Source of the DNA: DATFVB01 sp963714035
GTDB lineage: Bacteria > Acidobacteriota > Thermoanaerobaculia > UBA5066 > DATFVB01
DNA length: 64,000 nucleotides
Direction of reading: 5' to 3'
Assembly: GCA_963714035.1 (NCBI GenBank)
Contig: OY970224.1
Coordinates: 3,720,001 to 3,784,000 of the forward strand
Below, piece after piece: positions 26,866 to 35,431 of the stretch. Positions within the stretch are counted from its first letter, which is position 1; each line of letters starts with the position of its first letter. A program made the translations under genes and the position numbers. Below the pieces are notes generated by a model, which was given only the letters and a program-made list of their open reading frames with translations, ran no database searches and had not been told where the DNA came from.

Positions 26866-28337
26866 CGCGCGCCGGCGACGGCGCGGCGGATCTGGCCTCG
26901 CGGATCCGCGAGATCCTGACGGCGATCGGTGAGGACCCCGGCGACGACGAGACCCTGCTCGCCCGGGTCGAGGACGCCGCCGCCGTTTCTCCCGAAGGGG
27001 GATCGAGCGCCGCGTGGGTCGCCGCGCGTCTCCTCGGCCGGACGTTGAAGGAGACGCGCTTCGAGCTTCGCGAACGCGTCCTCGAGCTCGAATCGCTCTA
27101 CGATCTGGGACTGTCGATCGGCGGCCAGCTCGATCTCGATCGACTCGCCGACGAGATCCTCCTCCGCTCGATCTCCCTCACCAACTCCCGTTCCGGCGCC
27201 CTGCACCTCTTCGAAGGCGATCGGGCGATCCTGTCGCGCTCGTTCGGCGGAGCGCTGCTTTCCGGCGAGGGCGCCGTCCGCCTCGAGCTCGGCGCCGAGG
27301 GGGCGATCAACAACGAGGCGGGAACGCTTCCCACGGCCGGCGTCCGGCTCTCCGAATGCCAGAAGTGCCTCGTCGTGCCCATCCAGTCGGAGACGCGGAG
27401 ACTCGGCGTGCTCGCGGTCGCCGACAAGGAGACGCGCGACGGGACGATCCGCGACTTCTTCCCCACCGACGCCCGTCTGCTGGCGCTCTTCGCAAGCCAG
27501 GCCGCGACGGCGATCGAAACGGCCCGGCTGCACCGGGAAGCGCTCGAAAAGGAACGCATGGAGCGGGAGCTCGAGCTGGCGGCGGCGATCCAGCGGGAGA
27601 TCCTTCCCCGGGAGATTCCCGAGGTCCCGGGGCTCGCGATCGCCGCCGAGAACCGCTCGACGCGGCAGGTCGGGGGAGACTATTTCGACTTCTTCCCGCT
27701 CGCCGGCGATCGGTTCGCGTTCGTCGTGGCCGACGTCTCCGGAAAGGGCGTTCCCGCCGCGCTCCTCGTCTCGACACTCGCATCCGCGATCCACCTCCAG
27801 ATCGAGGACGCGCGCACGCCGGTGGAGCTCGTCGAACGCGTCCATCGCCACCTTCGGCGCTTCTCGCGCGCCCGCAAGTTCGCCACACTCTTTCTCGGCG
27901 TCTTCCACACGAAGACGGGCGAGCTCCAGTACGTCTCCGCCGGGCACGACCCGGCGCTCCTCGCCCGCGCGGACGGCGCCGTCGAATGGCTGCCGGCGAC
28001 CGGCCGGCCGGTCGGCATCTTCCCCGATTCGACGTGGGAGGAGGCCCGGGCGACGCTTCGCCCCGGCGACCGACTCTGCGTGTACACGGACGGGATCACG
28101 GAGGCCCAGAACCCGGTCCAGGACGAGTTCGGAACGCAGCGCCTCGCCGCCTACTTCGCGCGCGTCGCCGACCTTCCCGTGAAGGAAGCCGCGTCGAAGC
28201 TCTTCGGGGAGGTGCTCCGCTTCGCCGACGGAGCTCCTCAGTACGACGACCAGACGCTCCTGCTGCTCGCGCGCGGCGAGTCGCCGGACGCCCCCGCGGG
28301 CGCGCCGGATCCCGGCTTCCCGGCCCCTCCGGAGTGA
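26862..28337 (+). CDS. GAF-SpoIIE PP2C phosphatase (RsbU-like)
   Basis: 491 residues, GTG start overlapping the STAS stop. A GAF domain covers about 75-220 with SQAATAIETARLHREAL at its end. A short coiled coil precedes the SpoIIE domain at about 240-475. Its metal motifs are VGGDYFDFF, VADVSGKGVPA, YTDGITEAQN and YDDQTL. There is no TM segment, so this is the cytoplasmic counterpart of the membrane phosphatase at 20292. Its C-terminal tail is Pro/Ala-rich. The two phosphatases may feed distinct signals, envelope and cytoplasmic, into the same STAS switch. Confidence 0.92.
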   Translation: MTRAGDGAADLASRIREILTAIGEDPGDDETLLARVEDAAAVSPEGGSSAAWVAARLLGRTLKETRFELRERVLELESLYDLGLSIGGQLDLDRLADEILLRSISLTNSRSGALHLFEGDRAILSRSFGGALLSGEGAVRLELGAEGAINNEAGTLPTAGVRLSECQKCLVVPIQSETRRLGVLAVADKETRDGTIRDFFPTDARLLALFASQAATAIETARLHREALEKERMERELELAAAIQREILPREIPEVPGLAIAAENRSTRQVGGDYFDFFPLAGDRFAFVVADVSGKGVPAALLVSTLASAIHLQIEDARTPVELVERVHRHLRRFSRARKFATLFLGVFHTKTGELQYVSAGHDPALLARADGAVEWLPATGRPVGIFPDSTWEEARATLRPGDRLCVYTDGITEAQNPVQDEFGTQRLAAYFARVADLPVKEAASKLFGEVLRFADGAPQYDDQTLLLLARGESPDAPAGAPDPGFPAPPE

Positions 28338-28389
28338 TTGCCGCCGCCGATCGGATCGCCTCCGCCCCGAATCGTTGTAGATTCGAGGG

Positions 28390-30030
28390 ATGAAGGTTCG
28401 CGCCGCCGCCGCTCTCGCGGTCCTTGCGCTGGCGCACGCGGGAGGAGGAGCGACGCTCTTCGAAAACGGGCGGGTCATCACGGATCCGGGAGCTCCCGCC
28501 GCGGCGGCCTCGATTCTCGTGGACGGAGGGCGAGTCGCGTTCGTCGGCCCCGCGGCGGAGGCGCGGCGGCGGGCTCCGGCCGCGATTCCGGTCGATCTCG
28601 CCGGCGCGTTCGTCTATCCCGGATTCGCCGACGCTCACGGCCATCTCGCCGAGCTCGGCAAGTCCCTCGAGTCGGCGGACCTGCGGGGCCTCCCGTCCGC
28701 GGCGGACTGCGCGAAGAAGATGGGCGCCTCCGCGGCGCCCGCCGGCGGGACCTGGATCGAAGGGGACGGGTGGGACCAGAACCTCTGGACGCCGAAGGAA
28801 TTCCCGGACGCGAAGACGCTCGACGGCGTTTTTCCGGGCCGGCCCGTCTTCGCCCGCCGCGTCGACGGACACTCGGTCTGGGTCAACAGCGCGGCTCTGC
28901 GCGCGGCCGGGATCTCGGCCTCGACGCCCGACCCGCCCGGCGGCCGGATCGTCCGCCGCGCGGACGGTACCCCCTCCGGCGTCTTCATCGACAACGCCGT
29001 CGATACCGTGATGCGCGCGCGCCCGGAGCCGACCGACGCCGACCTCCGCCGGGCGTTCGAAGCCGCGCTCGCCTCCTGCGCGTCCGTCGGGCTGACCGAA
29101 GTCGGAGACGCGTCGGGGTACGGCGCGCGCGAGATCGCCGTTCTGCGCCGGATGGCCGCGGAGGGAGCGCTCCCGATCCGGGTGTACGCGACGATCGGGT
29201 CCTTCGACCCGGAGTTCGACGCGCTTCTGGCGCGGGGTCCGCAGACGGGAGAAATGCTCTCCGTGCGGGCGGTGAAGATCTACGCCGACGGCGCGCTGGG
29301 GAGCCGCGGCGCCGCGCTCCTCGCCGACTACTCGGACGACCCGGGAAATCGCGGCCTCGACGTGACGCCGCCGGATCGGATCGCGGCGATCGTGAAGCGA
29401 TGTTTCGCCGCCGGGTTCCAGGTGTGGATCCACGCGATCGGGGACCGGGCGAACCGTGAGGCGCTCGACGCCTACGAGGCCGCGGAAAAGGCGGTACCGG
29501 TCCGGGATCCGCGTCCCCGGATCGAGCACGCGCAGGTCGTCGCTCCCGAGGACCGTCCGCGCTTCGCGCGGCTCGGCGTCATCGCCTCCATCCAGCCCTC
29601 GTTCACGACCTCCGACATGCCGTGGGCGGAGGCGCGCCTTTCGCCGCGCCGGATCGGGGAGGCTTACGCGTGGCGGACGCTCGAGAAGGCGGGCGCGCGG
29701 CTCGCCGGGGGAAGCGATTTTCCGATCGAGTCGAACGACCCCCGGAAGGGGATCCACGCGGCGGCCACGCGCGAGGACGCTTCCGGGAACCCTCCGGGAG
29801 GGTGGCGTGCCGAGGAGGACCTTTCGCGCGCGGATGCCGTCGCGCTCTACACGAGCGGCGCGGCCTACGCCATGTTCCAGGAAGATCGCCGGGGATCGAT
29901 CGCCGCCGGGAAGGACGCGGACTTCACGATCCTCGACCGCGACCTGGGCACGTGCCCGGCGGGGGAGATTCCGCGCGCCCGGGTGCTGATGACGGTCGTG
30001 GCGGGCAACGTCGCCTACCCGCGGCGATGA
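28390..30030 (+). CDS. Exported YtcJ-like metal-dependent amidohydrolase
   Basis: 546 residues. A probable signal peptide (1-20) precedes the amidohydrolase_3 fold. The metal ligands are in GFADAHGHL (HxH), a carboxylated Lys region (VRAVKIYADGALGSR), WIHAIGDRANREAL, RIEHAQ and the final Asp in GGSDFPIE. YtcJ-type enzymes hydrolyse amide or related C-N bonds; the substrate is unknown. The typical length is 540-560, so the gene is complete. It overlaps the pcm gene by 4 nt. Being exported, it would act in the periplasm. Confidence 0.9.
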   Translation: MKVRAAAALAVLALAHAGGGATLFENGRVITDPGAPAAAASILVDGGRVAFVGPAAEARRRAPAAIPVDLAGAFVYPGFADAHGHLAELGKSLESADLRGLPSAADCAKKMGASAAPAGGTWIEGDGWDQNLWTPKEFPDAKTLDGVFPGRPVFARRVDGHSVWVNSAALRAAGISASTPDPPGGRIVRRADGTPSGVFIDNAVDTVMRARPEPTDADLRRAFEAALASCASVGLTEVGDASGYGAREIAVLRRMAAEGALPIRVYATIGSFDPEFDALLARGPQTGEMLSVRAVKIYADGALGSRGAALLADYSDDPGNRGLDVTPPDRIAAIVKRCFAAGFQVWIHAIGDRANREALDAYEAAEKAVPVRDPRPRIEHAQVVAPEDRPRFARLGVIASIQPSFTTSDMPWAEARLSPRRIGEAYAWRTLEKAGARLAGGSDFPIESNDPRKGIHAAATREDASGNPPGGWRAEEDLSRADAVALYTSGAAYAMFQEDRRGSIAAGKDADFTILDRDLGTCPAGEIPRARVLMTVVAGNVAYPRR

Positions 30031-30773
30031 AGCGCGCCTTTGCCGCCGCGTCGGCGGCGGCGCTCCTCGCGGCGTCCGCGGCGGCGCTCCTCGCCGCGGC
30101 GGCATGCCGGCCGGCGGAGACTCCGGCGCGGGAGTCGGAGAGCGCGGCGCGCGAGACCATGATTCGAACGCAGATCGCCGCCCGCGGGATCCGGTCCCGG
30201 CGCCTTCTCGCCGCGCTGCGGGCCGTCCCGCGCCATCTCTTCGTCGATCCGGCCCACCGCGCCGAGGCGTACGCGGACCGGCCCGTGCCGATCGGGGAGG
30301 GACAGACCATGACGCAGCCGTACGTGGCGGCGCTCATGACCGAGCTCCTCGACATCCAGCCGACCGACCGGATCCTCGAGATCGGGACCGGATCCGGCTA
30401 CGAGACGGCGGTCCTCTCCCGTCTCGCTTCGGAGGTGTACTCGATCGAGATCCTTCCGGACCTTTCGCGGCGCGCCCAGGACCGGCTTCGCTCGCTCGAT
30501 TGCACGAACGTGCGTTTCCGCGTCGGGGACGGATACGTGGGGTGGCCGGAGTCCGCGCCGTTCGACGGCATCCTGGTCGCCGCGGCTCCGAGAAGCATGC
30601 CGCCGGCGCTCCTCGAACAGCTCGCTCCGAACGGGCGGCTGGTGATTCCCGTGGGCGACTTCTTCCAGGAGCTGAAGGTCTACGCGAAGGACGCGAAGGG
30701 GAACGAGACAGAGAACTCTGTGATGCCGGTTAGGTTTGGCACCATGTCCGGCCAGGCCTCTGAAAGGCATTAG
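30027..30773 (+). CDS. pcm: Exported protein-L-isoaspartate O-methyltransferase
   Basis: 248 residues. PCMT motifs are RHLFVDPAHR, GQTMTQPYVAALM, ILEIGTGSGYETAVLS (SAM motif I) and a PPALLEQLAPNGRLVIPVG end. It methylates isoaspartyl residues to start repair of aged proteins. Unusually, an Ala-rich hydrophobic N-terminus of about 26 residues ends AAAACR, so it may be an exported lipoprotein (Cys27). Most PCMTs are cytoplasmic, but periplasmic forms are known in Gram-negatives. It overlaps the amidohydrolase. Its TAG stop is the first base triplet of repeat copy B. Confidence 0.88.
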   Translation: MKRAFAAASAAALLAASAAALLAAAACRPAETPARESESAARETMIRTQIAARGIRSRRLLAALRAVPRHLFVDPAHRAEAYADRPVPIGEGQTMTQPYVAALMTELLDIQPTDRILEIGTGSGYETAVLSRLASEVYSIEILPDLSRRAQDRLRSLDCTNVRFRVGDGYVGWPESAPFDGILVAAAPRSMPPALLEQLAPNGRLVIPVGDFFQELKVYAKDAKGNETENSVMPVRFGTMSGQASERH

Positions 30774-31391
30774 GCCGGCGCGCCGATACATCGAGCGAAT
30801 ACGGGCGCGTGCCGTCCGCGAGACCCTGCGACCTACGCCCCGGTAGGCCTCGGGATCTCGCGGGCGACCCGCATCCCGTCTCGCTCGCGTCTCGACGCGC
30901 CTCGCCGTCGAAGCAGATTTCGACGGATCTCCCTGCGACGATCGTCGGGATGCATGGCGCAAGCGTTTCCATCGCGATCGAGTAGCCGGTGTCAGTTAAG
31001 ACGATATTGATCCAAAACGAGGCACACGCGAGGCGGTAGGTACGTCGGCGCGCCCTCGGGCGCCGGAGCGGTCGAGCCGAGAAGGCGAGCCGCGGAGGTC
31101 AGGTCGCGAATAGTCTCGCCGAAGTAACCGAGGCGAGGAGGTTCGCGATCTGGGAGGCCGCAGCGTTCCAGCCGCGAAGCGGCGCGCGCGAGGCCGAAGT
31201 ATCGCCGCCCTGATCGCATTTATTGGAGGAGGACGACGTCGGTTGAGAGGATATCGAGGCGAGCCGAGACGCGAGCGAGACGGGATGCGGGTCGTCCGCC
31301 GCGTCCCGAGGCGTACCAAGTCACGTACCTCGAGGGCGCGGCGGGCGGCACGCGCCCGTATTCGCTTGATGTATCGGCTCGCCGGCTAATA
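30771..31391. repeat. Intergenic repeat family, copy B (two inverted H-T ends around an M module)
   Basis: This 612-bp gap holds no gene. The left end (30771-30907) starts at the TAG of pcm and reads GGCGCGCCGATACATCGAGC, with CCGCATCCCG and CGCGCCTCG further in. The right end (31253-31388) is the same sequence inverted and starts at the TAG of the WXXGXW gene. Between them, 31060-31200 is an inverted M module. The shape resembles a composite element with about 135-bp inverted ends. Confidence 0.85.
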
Positions 31392-31700
31392 CTTCCAGTG
31401 GCCTTCGACCCAGTAATACCCCCGCGAATTGTGCCCCCAGTGTCCCGCGACCCAGTGCGCGTGCGCGTGCGGCAGGCGTTCCCAGTGGCCCGGGCTCCAG
31501 ACGTAGGTCCCCGCGACCCAGGCATGATGGCCGGCGATCCAGACGTAGTCGGAGCCCGGCGAGCGTTCGATGACCTCGACCCGGTCGCGAGGCGGCGCGG
31601 TCCGGACGTAGACCACGTCGGCGGGCGGAGGCGGGGGGCAGCCGGTGAGGACGGCGAGGGAGAGAAGAGCTCCGAGGATGGCGAGCGTCTTGCGAGTCAT
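31386..31700 (-). CDS. WXXGXW-repeat lipoprotein
   Basis: 104 residues. The lipobox LTGC (Cys21) ends a typical signal peptide. The mature part has Trp-rich repeats (WIAGHHAWVAG, WSPGHWERLPH, WVAGHWGH, WVEGHWKY) of the YXWGXW type. This family is common as outer-membrane or periplasmic lipoproteins of unknown role in Gram-negatives. Translation ends at a TAG that is also the first triplet of the inverted repeat end of copy B. It is divergent from the Kdo hydroxylase, with 91 bp between start codons. Confidence 0.85.
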   Translation of the reverse strand: MTRKTLAILGALLSLAVLTGCPPPPPADVVYVRTAPPRDRVEVIERSPGSDYVWIAGHHAWVAGTYVWSPGHWERLPHAHAHWVAGHWGHNSRGYYWVEGHWKY

Positions 31701-31791
31701 GCCGAACCCTCCATCGCCGACGCGAAGCAATATTCGGGCCGCCTCCCGCCCACGTTCCAGAAGTTCCGGAAGCTTCGGTAGAATCGGATCG

Positions 31792-32694
31792 ATGGCATCG
31801 GTCCTCGAGATCGAAGATCCCGCGCGGCTGCCGGAGCCGCGCCGAGGCGAGCTGCAGCGCGCGCTCGAGGAGGGGAAGGTCCTGTACCTGCCGCGGTCGC
31901 CCATCCCCATCGGCGAGGAGGACCGGAAGTTTCTGCTCGGGCTCAGGCAGAGCGCCGCCGCGTACCACAAGAACATCGCATACCGGCCGGCCGCGGACCG
32001 CGTCACCGGCTTCGCCGAGGAGCATCCGGGCGACGCGGAGCGGCTGCGCGCGGTTCTCCGCCGATATTCGGGCGAATCGGTCGCGTTTCTCGCGGGCCTC
32101 TTCCCGTCGTACCCGCCGGCCTGGAAGGTCGACTACGCGAGCTACCGGCCTCTCGAAGAGGCGGGGCGCGATCTCTCGGGCACGAAGAGGAACGACCGGA
32201 TGCACGTCGACGCGTTTCCGACCCGTCCCACGCGCGGCGACCGGATCCTTCGCTTCTTCACGAACGTCAATCCCGCCGAGCCGCGTCACTGGAAGACCGG
32301 AACGGAAGTCTTTCCCGAGCTCGCGGAGCGGTACGCGCGCGCGTCCGGCCTTCTCGCGAAAGCGGTCCGGGGAGGCGCGACCGCGAAGGCGCGAGCGTTC
32401 GCCGCCGCGCTCGGCCTGCCGGTGGCCGCCCATTCGGCATACGACCGCTTCATGCTGCTCTTCCACGACTGGCTGAAGGGCAACGAGGAGTACCAGAGCG
32501 GCGCGGCGACCGACGAGTTCCTCTTTCCGCCGGGATCGTCCTGGATGGTCTACACGGACACGGTCAGCCACTCGGTCCTTTCCGGGCGGTTCGCGCTCGA
32601 GCAGACCTTCCTGATCGGGCGGGCGTCGCTCGCCTTCCCGGCCTCCGCGCCGATCGCGGTGCTCGAGAAGCTCGCCGGGCGCGCTCTCGCGTGA
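31792..32694 (+). CDS. Kdo hydroxylase family protein
   Basis: 300 residues. The sequence matches the Kdo hydroxylase (KdoO) family in length and in MHVDAFPTRPTRGDRILRFFTNVNP, which holds the Fe(II) ligands His138 and Asp140. The distal His260 lies in TDTVSHSVLSGRFALEQTF, and Arg266 is the likely 2-oxoglutarate ligand. KdoO-type dioxygenases convert Kdo of lipid A-core to Ko, stabilising the outer membrane. It overlaps the pyruvate kinase gene by GTGA, which is an uncommon pairing. A related 2OG enzyme with another sugar substrate is possible. Confidence 0.85.
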   Translation: MASVLEIEDPARLPEPRRGELQRALEEGKVLYLPRSPIPIGEEDRKFLLGLRQSAAAYHKNIAYRPAADRVTGFAEEHPGDAERLRAVLRRYSGESVAFLAGLFPSYPPAWKVDYASYRPLEEAGRDLSGTKRNDRMHVDAFPTRPTRGDRILRFFTNVNPAEPRHWKTGTEVFPELAERYARASGLLAKAVRGGATAKARAFAAALGLPVAAHSAYDRFMLLFHDWLKGNEEYQSGAATDEFLFPPGSSWMVYTDTVSHSVLSGRFALEQTFLIGRASLAFPASAPIAVLEKLAGRALA

Positions 32695-34139
32695 GCGTTC
32701 GGCGGCGCCCCGCCGCGTTCCGGCGCACGAAGCGCGTCGCATTCCGGCGCACCAAAATCGTCGCGACGCTGGGGCCGGCGACGGACCGACCCGGAGTCCT
32801 TCGCCGCGTGCTCGAAGCGGGCGTCGACATCGTGCGGCTGAACGCCTCCCACGGCGACGTGGCCGACCACCGGGCACGGATCGACGCCGTCCGGCGTATC
32901 GAACGAACGATCGGCCGGCCGGTGCCGATCATCTTCGACCTGTCGGGCCCGAAGATCCGGACCGGCGCGCTCCCCGGCGGCGCGCGGAACGTCCGGCGGA
33001 GCGAGCGTCTCGTGCTCGCGCCGGAACGCGAAGCGCGGGGGGGGGAGATCCCCGTCAACTACGCCGGTCTCGCCCGCGACGTCTCGCGGGGAGACCGGAT
33101 CCTCGTGGACGACGGTCTCCTCGAGTGGGTGGTCGAGAGCGTCCGCGCGCCGCGGGTGACGTGCCGCGTCAGGGTGGGGGGCGTCGTGCGCGACCACAAG
33201 GGGCTCAATTTTCCCGGAGTGAAGCTGTCGATCGGCTCGCTCACGGCGAAGGACCGGCGGGACGTCGCGTTCGCCGTCGCCGCGCGCGTCGACTTCCTCG
33301 CCCAGTCGTTCGTGCGCTCGGCCGGCGACGTGCGACGCCTGAAGGCCCTCCTCCGGCGCCACGGGGCGGCGATACCGGTGATCGCGAAGATCGAAAAGCC
33401 CGAGGCCGTGGGCGATCTCGACGGGATCCTCCAGGTCGCCGACGGGATCATGGTGGCGCGGGGCGATCTCGGCGTCGAGCTTCCCGCCCAGGACGTCCCG
33501 GAGATCCAGAAACGGCTCATCCGCCGCGCCAACGAGGAGGAGATCCCGGTCATCACGGCCACCCAGATGCTGGAGTCGATGATCGAGCATGCCCGGCCGA
33601 CCCGCGCCGAGGCGTCCGACGTGGCCAACGCGATCTTCGACGGCACCGACGCGGTGATGCTCTCGGCGGAAACGGCGAGCGGCGCCTATCCCGAGGCGGC
33701 CGTCGCGATGATGGCGACGATCGCCCTCCGGGCCGAGGCGTCGGAATTCCTCGGGCGCGCCTGCGCCTCCCGCCGCGACCGGTCGGTCGCCCACGCCGTC
33801 GCGCTTGCCGCCTGCCAGACGGCCTCGGAGGTCGGCGCGCGGGCGGTCGTCTGCTTCACCGAGACGGGAAAGACCGCGCTCCTCCTCGCGAAGTTCATGC
33901 GCGGGCGGCCGATCTTTGCGATGGCGCGCCGCGCGGCCGCGTGTCGCCGCTCGACGCTCTATCCCGGCGTCACCGGGCTCACGCTCGCCATGCCGACGAA
34001 CACGGACCGCATGATCGCCGACGCGAAGGCTCGCCTCGAGCGGCTCGGCCTCGTACGGCGAGGCGACCGCGTCGTCATCGTCTGCGGTTCGTCCCGCGTG
34101 CGCGGCGCCACGAATCTGATGAAGGTGGATACGGTCTGA
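32691..34139 (+). CDS. pyk: Pyruvate kinase
   Basis: 482 residues, GTG start overlapping the Kdo hydroxylase stop. TKIVATLGPA, VRLNASHGD, IIFDLSGPKIRTG, VIAKIEKPEAV (catalytic Lys), GIMVARGDLGVELP and ITATQMLESM are the standard motifs. It makes pyruvate and ATP from PEP and ADP, the last step of glycolysis. The N-terminus has about 20 extra residues. A 24-bp tandem duplication (32715-32762) gives AFRRTKRVAFRRTKIV, so the original start may lie within it. Activity should be normal because all active-site motifs are intact. Confidence 0.96.
   Translation: MSVRRRPAAFRRTKRVAFRRTKIVATLGPATDRPGVLRRVLEAGVDIVRLNASHGDVADHRARIDAVRRIERTIGRPVPIIFDLSGPKIRTGALPGGARNVRRSERLVLAPEREARGGEIPVNYAGLARDVSRGDRILVDDGLLEWVVESVRAPRVTCRVRVGGVVRDHKGLNFPGVKLSIGSLTAKDRRDVAFAVAARVDFLAQSFVRSAGDVRRLKALLRRHGAAIPVIAKIEKPEAVGDLDGILQVADGIMVARGDLGVELPAQDVPEIQKRLIRRANEEEIPVITATQMLESMIEHARPTRAEASDVANAIFDGTDAVMLSAETASGAYPEAAVAMMATIALRAEASEFLGRACASRRDRSVAHAVALAACQTASEVGARAVVCFTETGKTALLLAKFMRGRPIFAMARRAAACRRSTLYPGVTGLTLAMPTNTDRMIADAKARLERLGLVRRGDRVVIVCGSSRVRGATNLMKVDTV
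32715..32762 (+). repeat. 24-bp tandem microduplication at the pyk start
   Basis: Units 32715-32738 and 32739-32762 share the GTTCCGGCGCAC/ATTCCGGCGCAC core and encode AFRRTK twice. The duplication is in frame. Confidence 0.8.
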
Positions 34140-34246
34140 ATTCATCCCCCGGGCGCTTCGGGATATGATTTGCGCACCAGAAAATTCACCGATCGACGAA
34201 GCCGCCCGCGAGTGCAGCCTCGCGGTCATGACGTAAGGGGACGACG

Positions 34247-35416
34247 ATGTCGAGCCGACCGTTCCGATTTCTCGCCGGCGCCGCCTGCGCCCTCGTTCTC
34301 GGCAGCGCCGTGCTCGCCGAGGCGGACATCGACTGGCGGGTCAAAGGCGCCGTGACTCCGGTCAAGAACCAGGGCGCGGCCGGTTTCGATGCTTCGTGGG
34401 CCTTCGCGGTGACGGGTGCGGTGGAGGGCTACAGGGCGATCCAGTTCGGTCAGCTCACGTCCCTGTCCGAGCAGGAGCTGATCGATTGCGTCCCCCAGAC
34501 CGGCGACTGCGCGGATCCGCTCTGCGGTCAGGCTCCGTGCGGACTGAACTTTGCCGGGAACAACGGCCTCTGCGCCGAGAGCTCCTACCCGTACACCGCC
34601 CAACAGGGCACCTGCAGAAGCTGCACTCCGGCAGCGGCGACGACGATTCCGGGATGGTCGAGGATCCAGGGCGAGGCCGCCCTCGCGGGGGCGGTCACCA
34701 TTGGCCCGGTCATCGCGCGTCTCTCGATCGGCGATCATGGGGTTCCCCTTGCCTCCTATACGTCCTACCTCGGCGGCGTCTTTGTCAAACCCGGATACTT
34801 CGACGACAGCGTGCACCAATGGGTCCTCGTCATCGGTTACACGAGCTCGAACTGGATCGTCAAGAACTCGCTGGGAACGACCTGGGGATCGTCGGGGTAC
34901 ATGCTTCTCTCGCGCGGATCCAACAATCTCGGCATTGGGGACGACGCGTATGTCCCCTCGGTCGATACCGGCCACGGCGCCTGCGCGCTGCCGGACGGGA
35001 CGTGCGCCGACATGACGGCGGTCGACTGCACGGCGGCGAACGGAACGTACGGTGGGGACCTCTCGTTCTGTCCCGCGGTCTGTCCGGCCTGTGCACCGCT
35101 CGTCGCGCTGTCCGCGGCGCCGCGGCCCACGAAGAAGGGGAGCGGAACCCTCACCTTGACCGTCTCCGGCACGGCTACCGACGGCTGCGCGATCGATCCC
35201 TCGGCGGCGATGTACTGGATCACCGATTCGTACGATCCCGGCGCACCGATCGTCCCGGCGCCCGTCGTCCTCGGCGACGACGGCTCGTTCAGCTTCCCCG
35301 TCTCCCTGGCGGCGACGCGATCCGGGAAGCGGGCGCACGTCTACAAGATCTTCGTGACCGTCGATGATGTCTCGGGCGCCACGGCGACCGGCGTCGTCGC
35401 GGTTCCGATAACCTAG
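34247..35416 (+). CDS. Exported papain-fold (C1A) protein with Ser at the catalytic Cys position
   Basis: 389 residues with a signal peptide (1-24). Residues 27-235 are a papain fold: VKNQG with oxyanion Gln42, then SWAF where family members have CWAF, so residue 50 is Ser instead of the nucleophilic Cys. Two residues are inserted before it (AAGFDASWAF). His190 and Asn207 of the triad remain. No inhibitory prodomain precedes the fold. A Cys-rich segment follows (240-285) and a C-terminal beta domain ends the protein (295-389). The missing Cys and prodomain suggest a non-proteolytic binding or structural protein, as in silicatein-like Ser variants. A Ser-dependent hydrolase cannot be excluded. 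Confidence 0.85.
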   Translation: MSSRPFRFLAGAACALVLGSAVLAEADIDWRVKGAVTPVKNQGAAGFDASWAFAVTGAVEGYRAIQFGQLTSLSEQELIDCVPQTGDCADPLCGQAPCGLNFAGNNGLCAESSYPYTAQQGTCRSCTPAAATTIPGWSRIQGEAALAGAVTIGPVIARLSIGDHGVPLASYTSYLGGVFVKPGYFDDSVHQWVLVIGYTSSNWIVKNSLGTTWGSSGYMLLSRGSNNLGIGDDAYVPSVDTGHGACALPDGTCADMTAVDCTAANGTYGGDLSFCPAVCPACAPLVALSAAPRPTKKGSGTLTLTVSGTATDGCAIDPSAAMYWITDSYDPGAPIVPAPVVLGDDGSFSFPVSLAATRSGKRAHVYKIFVTVDDVSGATATGVVAVPIT

Positions 35417-35431
35417 AGGCAACCGGATAGC

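Noticed and set aside
30771..31391. Insertion sequence
   Set aside because: There are inverted ends but no transposase ORF in the 612 bp; it can only be a non-autonomous element.
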